DNA from: Tubiluchus corallicola
Taxonomy: Eukaryota; Priapulida; Priapulimorpha; Priapulimorphida; Tubiluchidae
Length of the DNA: 64,000 nt
Reading direction: 5' to 3'
NCBI GenBank assembly: GCA_030141605.1
Contig: JAQGDQ010000211.1
Coordinates: forward strand, 22,885-86,884
Position 1 is the stretch's first letter; each line of letters starts with the position of its first letter. The notes beneath the pieces were generated by a model. That model searched no databases. It was not told where the DNA came from and saw nothing but the letters and a program-made list of their open reading frames with translations. The position numbers and the translations under genes are program-made. This document shows positions 55,273-64,000 of the stretch, piece by piece.

Positions 55273-57600
55273 TATATGTTTCTATATATTGCTTGCTTAA
55301 AATTTTGAACTGCCTGGTATTAATATATTGTTTTGATATTGGTATGCAAAAATAAAGAGCAGAATATTCTTCGTCAGATGATTAAATCAAGTCACGAGGA
55401 TGGAAAACAAATAATACAATTCCGAAACTATAAACAAAACTTCAAACTAAGCAATGACATGCAAATAATTTTGGATCTCTGAAAGCTCCAATAAGAGCAA
55501 CTGTTACTCAACAAGAAACTCAGCAGAAAACTTCCGTAGATTGAAAACATTCCATACAGTAAATTCACTGCAAGTCGGTAGTCAGCTTTCACCGGCTAGC
55601 TTATAACATTAACAGTTGTGGCAAGACTGAAATTTAGCTCATTAGTCAGGTTAATACGCTGAGATAAGATAGTAGAATGCCAGATGCACCTTGTCTATGT
55701 ATTCAACCTGTTTCAACGAAATAAACGGTCAAATTGTAGTCACTTATCCATAACTTGTCAGGCTTAATGTTGCTTAGCTTGATCACTAATCATACACCAT
55801 GACCACTCTGCTGGTTCACTCTCTTTGATTCCAGTTCTCCATATATCAAAGTTTGTAATGCTGCTACTACAAACGTGAATCAATTAGCAAGATTTTTTAC
55901 CTTTAAGCTACTCAGTCAGTCGGTCAATCAGCGAGACAGCCAAACAATCAAACTGTCAGTCAAGTTATTTTAAATTGATTATTTATAGAAAATCAACATA
56001 GCCCGTACATGTGCTGCAGTCAACGTGCTCACTCACCAATAGAAAAACAGGTATATTACACCTGCTCATACTCGAGAAAAACAGCGATCATAAGAAAGCA
56101 GAAGAGAACACCTTGCCCCAAGCAATAGCTGTCACATATACAATTAACAAGGAGGATGTCCAGATACATTATATCTGAGGACAACTTGCTGCAGTGTTTA
56201 TGTATATTTCTATTGCCTTGCGGTCAATAAAAGTGCTGATATTGTCACATTTAACAGTAAGTGCATTGTGACTTGATATTAATTATTGATTTGTTTATTA
56301 TAACACATACATATATACATGCGCCCTCTATTTGCAGTGCTATAACAGTTAAAAGCATTTACATTCCATATTTAACAACTTACTATAGCTATGCTAGCAT
56401 TGTATTATCATTACCTTCGTAACTGACATTAATAAGAATTTTCTAAAATTAATTAGTCCTGTTTGATTAGTGACAAAATAAAATTATCTAACAAAATATT
56501 AGCAAAGATAATTACAATCAGATTATCACGACAAATTAAAATTTAATTGACATCTTGGTGCTGTAAAACGCGTACAGAGTTTTCACGTTTAATGCGACTT
56601 GCGAATTTACAATTAAACAACAGGTGATGTGGGGTTTGCCTCCCATCTAAACACAATAACCATGTGGGGTTTGCCTCCCCTCTAAACATAATAACCAATA
56701 TTGAACAGCAAATCATTAAAGTTGCCTTGACCTGCTAGAAGTGTGCAAGGTAAAACCTCAAGTTTTCTATTGCCTCTCTGTACTGGAATATTCCAGAACG
56801 CTGTACTTAATTATTGATGATATACATTGAAAGATTTAAACTGTCAGAGTGCCATTTCAATTTGATTAGATACAGGCTTACAGAGTTTGATTATATGGGC
56901 TCTGGATGAATAGGAAAACAGAAGACTTAATTTAAGATGCGGCTGGTAGCTGATGTTTTTACCGAGTTAAGAGATATGTTTGGGTGAAAACAGAACAATT
57001 CAATCCAGTTCAAGTTTATTTGCCTGATGGACAATTCGAGAAGAATGGGTGCATAATATGGCTAGTGTGATGACAGAAACGTTTTCAACAGAAGTTAATA
57101 CCACTCAAATACTTTATTGCACGAAAAATCAGCACAGAAATGTTTCATATAACTGGATTAACTTGATTATTTACAGCACAGGTAAAGAACAGACAACTGG
57201 CAAACAGACAACAAAGCTTTACATGTCTGCCACAGATGGCGCCACGTACATGAATTTTATAAGTAGATTAACGAAAAAATTGCAGCTAATTCTGCTACAG
57301 TTAGTTCATGTCAGAATTATAATAATTAAAAATAGGTGGCGTTTTGGAAAAAGCAACAGTTCACTTAGCAGCCACCCTTAGTAATCAAACAGCTAGCTCG
57401 AGAAAGTTGCTGATGCTAAAAGAAATATGTGGATTACAAAAGCACGAGAGCCTTCTACACTTAGGAAAGCCTGTGTATATCTTATTCTAAAAACTTTACA
57501 AAGAGATACTCAGCTAGTATACATCGATTTGCATGAAATGCTTATAACGTGACCCGAGCCGATTCGTTATTACGAATATTGCCCTAAGATGAGTCACTGA
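55273..57600. other. intergenic, DLST-lectin: no gene seen
   Basis: AT-rich. A direct doublet GATGTGGGGTTTGCCTCCC / CATGTGGGGTTTGCCTCCC lies at about 56623-56682. A 110-codon plus frame at 57049-57381 has no recognisable domain and is probably chance. Confidence 0.35.
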
Positions 57601-57639
57601 ACCAATAGAAGTGTTTCGGTTACATTTCAGGAATATAGC

Positions 57640-57731
57640 AAAGGTTTACACATGATACCGCCGGGAGTGAGTATCGAACCCATGCCACTCGAATGAACCG
57701 CTGGAATTCTACCACTCGGCTACAGACCTTG
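57640..57731 (-). ncRNA. tRNA-related sequence (SINE head or tRNA pseudogene)
   Basis: Minus strand: GTCTGTAGCCGAGTGGTAG (A box TAGCCGAGTGG), then 35 bases later GGGTTCGATACTCAC (B box with one change). The spacing suits a Ser/Leu-type tRNA with a variable arm, but a full acceptor stem was not confirmed. Confidence 0.5.
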
Positions 57732-57736
57732 CAATG

Positions 57737-58118
57737 TAATAATAATAATAATAAATAACTTGTTTAAGCAGAATTTTAGGAATTAGAAAGGGCGGTTGCA
57801 CAATTAGTGTGTGTAGAGTGTATTTAGTGTATATAGAGTGTATTGTCGTTTTTTCTCCTCTTTTCCTCCTTCCTATCCCCATTCTTACTATTTTTTTCCA
57901 TTCCATCATTTCTTCTGAATCTAATCATTCTTTCATTCACTCATTTGTGCCACCCTAACAAGCCAAGCTTTCAAGGTGTCATACAGCAACTCTTTTATTT
58001 GGTTAATTTGACTTAATCAACGTTTTTTACCTATACTGTTTCTTTTTTCAGTAATATTGTTTGTTGATGTATTGTATATGTATTGCTGGAGTGAAATAAA
58101 TTGATTGATTGATTGATT
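57737..58118 (+). mobile_element. non-LTR retrotransposon 3' end with (TTGA)n tail
   Basis: Ends GGAGTGAAATAAATTGATTGATTGATTGATT, i.e. AATAAA followed by four TTGA units, as in CR1/L2-type tails. The upstream part is a pyrimidine-rich UTR with no coding. Confidence 0.6.
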
Positions 58119-58227
58119 TACGCATTTTACATCTAAACAGCCTTCACATTGCTTATAATTTACAGCTAATTAAGAATTTGTTTGGCATGAATAATCAGAA
58201 AATGAGATATATTTTAGTTGCAGGACC

Positions 58228-58869
58228 ATGATTCTTTATTGGTTGTTAGTAGCTGTGTGGTGCTACAACATCGCACAAGTAATGACAGATTCGGATAAAT
58301 GTGTTTTCACTCTCACTTACGATCCGTCGAGAAATGGTCAGTCTGCCAACAGTGTTTCAAATTCACTGCAGGCCATAGAAGCAAAATTATTCAGTGTGTT
58401 AAACTCTCTACGGACAATGGAGACAAGAATTCTCAACCTAGAAAATCTTGTGAGAACAAACTCAGCTCAAGTGGTCGACGACGGATTCGTTACTGTCGGA
58501 GGACGATGGATTATTAGGGGTTTTGCGATCCAGCGACCGTGGAGCAAGGCACGTGACTTTTGTAGAACTGTAGGAGCCGAACTTGTTGTCATCGATTCAA
58601 AGCAAAAACACGATGCAGTGAAACGATACACTGAATTAAACTTTGAATTAAACTGCAAATATCAAATGGGAATTTGGATCAACGGTAAAGGCTTTGACGG
58701 CTCATACATAACCTCAACAGGCGAGGAAGTCGACTACTTGGACTGGACCGAAGGTGAACCTGATTCTACTGCTGGATGCCTGGCAATATGGTATCAAGAA
58801 GATTATAAACATGTTACAGTAGATTGTCCTAATGCAAGATACTTTATCTGTGAAAAGAAGCAGGCTTGA
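58228..58869 (+). CDS. secreted C-type lectin domain protein
   Basis: A 213-residue protein, probably secreted. Residues 1-17 are a signal peptide (MILYWLLVAVWCYNIAQ). Residues about 44-76 (SLQAIEAKLFSVLNSLRTME...) show Leu/Ile at heptad spacing and may form a short coiled coil for oligomerisation. Residues about 86-210 are a C-type lectin domain: WSKARDFCRTVGAELVVIDS, GIWINGKGFDGSY, WTEGEPDS, GCLAIW and YFICEKK. The four canonical Cys are C112-C208 and C184-C200. The EPD motif lies at 177-179. The usual WND calcium-binding motif before C200 is absent (HVTVDC), so sugar binding may be altered or lost. An acceptor (ATTTTAGTTGCAG) four bases before the ATG suggests a separate 5' UTR exon. No paralogue name can be given. 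Confidence 0.9.
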   Translation: MILYWLLVAVWCYNIAQVMTDSDKCVFTLTYDPSRNGQSANSVSNSLQAIEAKLFSVLNSLRTMETRILNLENLVRTNSAQVVDDGFVTVGGRWIIRGFAIQRPWSKARDFCRTVGAELVVIDSKQKHDAVKRYTELNFELNCKYQMGIWINGKGFDGSYITSTGEEVDYLDWTEGEPDSTAGCLAIWYQEDYKHVTVDCPNARYFICEKKQA

Positions 58870-59224
58870 TACAAAAATACTACAAACAGATATTGAACAC
58901 TAATTTGTCCCACGTCGTACAAAGTCATTGAACTAAGCTGTATGTAATCCGATCAGAAATTTAGTCAACTCAATTAAGTTGTCAATTCTGACTTAATTTA
59001 TGTTCTAATAATCTTTATTTTAACATTTTCAAGGATATTCCGTGTACTTAAATTTTTATATTGTAACGTAGAGTGTATGGTGTTGGTTCGCTAATTCACA
59101 GCATAGTTGTGAAAACGTAAAAAAGCAGCAGTGAAAGTGAAATTATTGATTTAAGTAACTCGCCAGATGGCTAATCCATTGTGCGTCCATTGTTATTACG
59201 GAACAGGTGCCCTGTGCATCAGCC

Positions 59225-59760
59225 CATTGAACTATGAATTTTATTTCACACATCAAAAGATACAATATCAAACACATTAATAAACTTTAAATAAAATTAT
59301 TTGAGTAGTGAGAGGTGAGTGTACGACCATACGGTCATTAACACACTCACCTTACTTAAATGAAAAAATGATTATAGTTATGCGTGCTTCTGTAGATAAC
59401 TTAATGTAAATAAGGATGAAGTAAATGATGTAATAATAGCAATGATATAAGAGCAATAAACCTGAAAGTTGAGAAAGGAAAACATAATATGTAATTACGA
59501 CTTTGAGTGAGCCTTGATGAGTGAAAAATTATTTATTAAATAGTTACGAATATGAATTATGTGATTATGTGTCAATGCACCACTTACTTGTACTACAATG
59601 CACCATATTGCTTACTTGTATATACAATGATATACATATACACATATATGTACCCAAATTTAAGTGGGGGAGAAGAGATTAAATTATATATTATACTTGT
59701 AGTAATAACTACAATTTTATAGAACATTTAAATATAATTGATGGTAGTAATGTAGCCATT
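59225..59760 (-). mobile_element. retroelement 3'-end repeat, inverted copy of 24400-25078
   Basis: Reverse-complement match, from the AATAAAATTCATAGTTC tail at its right-hand (minus) end through ACTTAAATTTGGGTAC. Shorter than the other copy. Confidence 0.65.
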
Positions 59761-59999
59761 AACGGATGAGGCCATTCTTTAGCGACGGTTTTATACCTGC
59801 TATTCAATGCCACTATGTAACGGCTTCGCATAGAGGAGACCACCAAGATGTAGAGGGGCGGGTCGAAAATAAATGGTATTCAGCCCATGTAACACAATTT
59901 ATCAAATGGAATTGCATGTTTCCAGACATCTTAATGAAATTTTCACTGTGCTACAATGGGAAGTCAAGAAGGTACAGCCTGGAAGGACAAGAAAGGGGG

Positions 60000-60660
60000 T
60001 ACCTGAAGTAGGTTTCAGAAAAATCGCATTAAAAAATTATTTTATAGCAATTTTATGCGTATATCGTGTTCGCCTTGAAAAGATTTTTTGTTGTTTTCAT
60101 TTTAAATCTCCCACAATACTGTTCTGACTCCGCCATTACGTGACGTCATATACGCACAACATAAATCAGGGTAAGAAAAGTAAATGTTAAACTATGTCCC
60201 AAAAAAGTTTCCGTGCAAAATTATATTACTTAGCATTTTGTTTACCTGCTTGAAGACTTATGTAACTAGAAAAACAAATTATTAATTATTTAAAATACTT
60301 TCACCAATTGGTAAGATGTCGCTGACACACCCTCCAGGGTGCACCACTCACTAACCAAAAATGTATTTTTAATTTTATTGACAAGATACAGTAATTTAAA
60401 ATTTTACTTAGTTAGTGACGCGTGCGCTACGAATGCTCTGATTTTTTTTCAAACTTTACTCAGTATTATCTAAACTCGTTTCAAATGACTTATCGTCAAA
60501 ATGGCTGAGTCTAACGGTCATCGCGGGAGTTTAAATTTACATGTTGCATACAGCATTACTGCCGACGCAAGCCCTGTATGCAAAAAGGCAGTACACAAGT
60601 GGTATAAAATATCAAGATGAATTTTTCAAGTTTTATGTAATTGGATGGTTTTCATGTTCT
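60000..60660 (-). repeat. 0.65-kb interspersed repeat, copy b
   Basis: Inverted copy of 27080-27725, including the CCAGGGTGCACCACTCAC and GATTTTTCTGAAACC words. It directly follows the retroelement repeat at 59225. Confidence 0.7.
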
Positions 60661-61227
60661 TAATACTGCAAGGTGGGACTACATTTGCAAGATGAAAATC
60701 TCCCTACCAACTGGTTAAAGCACAAATCTACTAAACACCTTTTGTTCACAGAGGCCTCAGTTGTTCACAGATAAAATTACTAATTTAAATAAGAACAATT
60801 GCACGGAGCAACTTAAATTAATTTTATTGCAGTAAGAACAACACATGAACAACATACAAACACATTCTTCTAACAGAAACTGAATATAAACAATGCCAGT
60901 CACCAGTAACAGTACTTATTTTTAAATGTACATGCTTTTTTAAATACATTGTTAAAATGTAAATGCTGCAAAGACTTTTTAGCAGAACAATAGCATTACT
61001 GATCAGAAATGTTCATAAATGCCAAGTTTGAAGTATCTACTGAAGAGCAGTCAAATGAACTGATGACAAATGTTCCTAGGGTCACACTGCTAACAGCCGA
61101 CGTTAACCTACCATTATGTAATGCTAATTCTATTAAAATGGCTGCGTTGTTTGAGTTAACCTACCAACCCTTAATCCAGATGTAACCAATGGCCCAAATA
61201 AAGTTAACCGGTGACTACTTAACAGGC

Positions 61228-61320
61228 GTCTATGGCCATATCACGTTGAAAACACTGGTTCTCGTCTGATCACCGAAGTTAAGCAATGTAGAGCCTGGTT
61301 AGTACTTGGATGGGTGACCG
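61228..61320 (+). rRNA. 5S rRNA-derived sequence, 3'-truncated
   Basis: GTCTATGGCCATATCACGTT, TCTCGTCTGATCACCGAAGT and TAGTACTTGGATGGGTGACC follow the first 93 bases of animal 5S rRNA. The internal promoter region is largely kept (AAGTTAAGCA, TTGGATGGGTGACCG). The last 25 or so bases needed to close helix I are missing, so it is a pseudogene or the head of a 5S-derived SINE. Confidence 0.88.
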
Positions 61321-62040
61321 CTGACTCTGGCAGCTCCCGCAGCCAATCTGGTGCCAAACGTATCACTCCGCTTTCCCTTGGACTACACCAGGGAGGAAGA
61401 GAGAGGGTTCCTGTTGTCTGGGCAACTCAGGATCTCCATACACCTTGCTCAGGCGTGCGCCCTGGAGACATTCAAGGATCACATTGCTCAGCCACAGTCG
61501 ACGCTGTAGCTCCATCAATGTGATCAATAACTGACTCTCATGGCGCACACTCCATTGTCTTCCGAGACAGAAGGATGCCAACAACTTACAGGCTAAAATA
61601 TTTTGGTTGCCATGGAAACTGAGTAAGAGTAAGAAACGTCGGTTCGTCTTTGACCGTACCTTTTTCATCAGCACCTCTTCCTTTACTTGGCAAATCCTCC
61701 GTTTAGGAATATTTCTCTTTTTTCTGAAACACGAAAAATCACTACTGAGCAAAATCTTTGCCGAGAAGAACGAACGTCACCACTTAGACGTTTTCGGTGA
61801 ACCTTTCGGTGTGACTTCTTCGGGACACAGAGACACACTGATCACATTTTGGTTAGTGTGACTGTGACAGTGCGAGAAACAGCAGCTTTCAAAGCAAACT
61901 GACATCACTGCTGTTAAACAAAACAGCAGAGCATATGGAATGCTGATATTATACTGCATCCTGGTATTCAACTCTCTGGAGCTATGTTATTATGTTAACG
62001 ATTATAGTTGTGGCGGGACTGAGACTTAGCTCATCAATAA
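61321..62040. other. sequence following the 5S-derived head, unidentified
   Basis: GC-richer than its surroundings to about 61550, with frames on both strands and no domain recognised. It could be the body of a 5S-SINE or an unrelated insertion. Confidence 0.3.
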
Positions 62041-62094
62041 GAATAATCCTTCAAGTCTAAGATGAGAGACACTGGAAAGTCTATTAGATTTTAA

Positions 62095-62520
62095 TAGATT
62101 TATTTTGCAATAAACATATACATTACATTACATGTGCACGATAATCAGTTTTTGTTAATACAAAAATATGATACAATTCATGAATACTGTGCTAGAGACC
62201 TAAGAAGCTAGCTTATGGTAGGCCACTAGAATTAGTTACGAAAAAAATTACAATATATACAGATACAACATTACAATATATACAAATATAAATACGGGTG
62301 GGAAGTAATAAAAATATTATTATACTATACAAATTTTTGAAAATGAAAAACAACAAATCATGATTGAGTGATCAGTTATATGTTTCAAGCAAGTTTAATT
62401 TATATTTTTTTTTAAATATGGAAAGCGAGTTGGCATTTTTAATAGCTGGAGCAATTGAATTCCATATGTAAGGGCCATTGTATTTAATAGAAAATTTTCT
62501 AACATTAGTGTTGCGGATAT
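62095..62520 (-). mobile_element. LINE 3' end with reverse transcriptase C-terminal peptide
   Basis: The minus strand reads RKFSIKYNGPYIWNSIAPAI, KNANSLSIFKKKYKLNLL and a stop, the usual C-terminal end of CR1/Jockey-type ORF2 (GPxxWNSxP...). It is followed by a 3' UTR ending near 62095. Confidence 0.78.
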
Positions 62521-62782
62521 GAGATATGCTTCAGTAAACAAGTTTATCACCTACAAATTCATAAGGCCCAACATACAGTTTCAATATGCTTACCCTGTCC
62601 CACACACCTTTGAACAGAGATTCCGTGCATCGAGTCTACCTCCACCTGAGTGCGTTGGTCAACAGACTGGACAATGGGCTTCCCATCCTGAACACTCCAA
62701 CATAGAGAAGCAACGGCTAAAACAAGAAACGCTTTATTACCATTTAATTACATAATTCTTGTATAAGTCTACGCATGTTTAA

Positions 62783-63401
62783 ACCAGAACCGGACTCAAT
62801 CTTAAACTGTAGGTGAAAACAATCTACTCTTCACAATATTGAAAGGAAATATAGTATTTTTTTCAAAAACGACTTACATGAAAGAATTGTTACCAACCAA
62901 AAAAACCAATTTGACGCTCACGGCATTAGTTCTTCCCTGTTACATGCATTTCACCATTCGCTAGTTAGACGGACACTAGCGCCTGCATTTCGGAAATGCA
63001 TTGCACAAAAAGCAGGTGCTGTACCTCTCAGTTCGGATGTGCTAGTTTGTGAGAGGTATAAACACATGTTCGATACCTTATGCATGAGCACAGGGGCAAA
63101 TCTGAAATTTTATTTTAAAACTTACCTAGTTTTAGTACAGCACATTGAATATCTTACAGTAGCGCTGTACTTCAATTTTCACTTTCACAAACACGTGTAA
63201 CACACTCGTGGAATATTTTTGACGTTGAAAATTATGTTAGTTTGTGATGTCATCAATGGTTGGGCTCGCCCGCCGTTAATTAAGATGTTAATTTGTTATT
63301 TAATTATTAGAAACGCTTTTGCAGTATTAATTGTGTTAAAACGTATACTTTTTACCTGACTTGAAAATGGAGTAGTATATGAAAAATCATCCTGTCTTCC
63401 T
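62783..63401 (-). repeat. TTAA-flanked 0.6-kb repeat, copy 4
   Basis: A 619-bp reverse-orientation copy with TTAA on both sides (62779-62782, 63402-63405). It shares TGAAAATTGAAGTACAGCGC and GAACTGAGAGGTACAGCACC with copies 1-3. Confidence 0.72.
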
Positions 63402-63601
63402 TTAAGAAAATGTAAAACAAAAATTGCAAAAATTCTAAGTCTTAAGTTGATTTGTTGACGAAATTAACTGTGTAAATCATGTTGATGATTAAAAACTAAG
63501 TCAAGTAGCTAAAAACAAGTGGAAAATGAACAAAAATAAATAATAACAAAAAGGAAAGACTTTCTTATATTATTTGTAATTAATAAATTAATTTACAGAT
63601 G

Positions 63602-63753
63602 ATTAAATTGCAAATGCAAAATGGGAATTTGGGACAATGGGAAAGGCTCTGGCAACTCAATTATAACCACAGCAGGAACAGATGTCAGATTTCTTGGGCT
63701 GGCTCGAAGGTGAACCAGATTCTGCTGGTGGGTGCCTGGCAATATGGCACTGA
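63602..63753 (+). pseudogene. C-type lectin domain pseudogene fragment
   Basis: Homologous to residues about 141-188 of the lectin at 58228-58869: LNCKCKMGIWDNGKGSGN, ITTAGTDVRF, then after a one-base frameshift LGWLEGEPDSAGGCLAIWH. It starts right after an acceptor-like TTTACAG and stops where a hAT-type element begins. Frameshift plus truncation make it non-functional. Confidence 0.85.
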
Positions 63754-64000
63754 GTGGCAGTTCGTGTATAGTTATTGTGGAACTGCAACACCCCCTATTT
63801 TCACTCGATATTATTGATAATATTCAATATAATAAGTCTTTTTTATTTAGTTCTTTCTTTATACTTGTACCGAACTAAAGCAGGTGAGGGTAGTACTGTT
63901 TGCTTCACAGCCCAGCACAGTGGTGTTTGGCTGTTGTGGGCATGCGGTCAAGTGCGTATGTCTGAACCCAGGTAGAGAAAGTACTGTCGCTCACACAGTT
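63752..64000 (-). mobile_element. hAT-type element, second copy of 16738-17230 (cut by the window end)
   Basis: From GTGGCAGTTCGTGTATAG it follows the reverse complement of the 16738 element (CTGTGGAACTGCAxCACCCC, AATATTCAATATAATAAGTC, GTAGAGAAAGTACTGTCGCT) to the last base. It lacks a clean CAGTGGCGG end. Confidence 0.82.

Noticed and set aside
57049-57381. 110-codon plus-strand ORF
   Set aside because: No recognisable domain or splice context, and AT-rich composition like its surroundings.

Overview
This window is intron-rich, AT-rich animal nuclear DNA, most likely from an invertebrate. The evidence is canonical GT-AG introns, metazoan housekeeping genes with animal-type domain layouts, and a dense load of non-LTR retrotransposons and short DNA transposons (hAT, TA-target, TTAA-target, Harbinger-like). 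I cannot name the lineage from sequence alone. Introns and intergenic space make up well over 90% of the window.

Layout. At 43-2935 on the minus strand lie three exons of the 5' end of CHAF1A (large subunit of chromatin assembly factor 1); the gene runs off the left edge. About 440 bp away, and transcribed divergently, is GBA2 (non-lysosomal glucosylceramidase, GH116). It has 18 exons at 3379-41939 on the plus strand, and I could join them phase by phase into one open reading frame of 843 codons. DLST (E2 component of the 2-oxoglutarate dehydrogenase complex) lies at 50825-53640 on the minus strand, in two exons joining to 478 codons. At 58228-58869 on the plus strand is a secreted C-type lectin domain protein with a coiled-coil-like stretch. 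A broken partial copy of it sits at 63602-63753, cut off by a hAT-type element that runs out of the right edge. A truncated 5S rRNA copy is at 61228-61320.

The genes show no common pathway: CHAF1A acts in replication-coupled chromatin assembly, GBA2 in sphingolipid turnover, DLST in the TCA cycle, and the lectin is secreted. Only the CHAF1A/GBA2 pair looks arranged, as a head-to-head promoter.

The most unusual signal is in GBA2. Three introns carry minisatellites whose repeat unit contains a splice site plus the adjoining edge of the exon: the acceptor of exon 6, the acceptor of exon 8 and the donor of exon 17. The gene therefore faces arrays of about 7, 13 and 8 copies of candidate splice sites, of which only the outermost or innermost gives an intact protein. 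Other notable items are hammerhead-ribozyme-like cores in an inverted repeat at 9.7-10.2 kb, a 3.4-kb TTAA-flanked element with about 430-bp inverted termini enclosing a 1.1-kb GAGACA satellite, and several nested transposon insertions with empty-site or target-duplication evidence.
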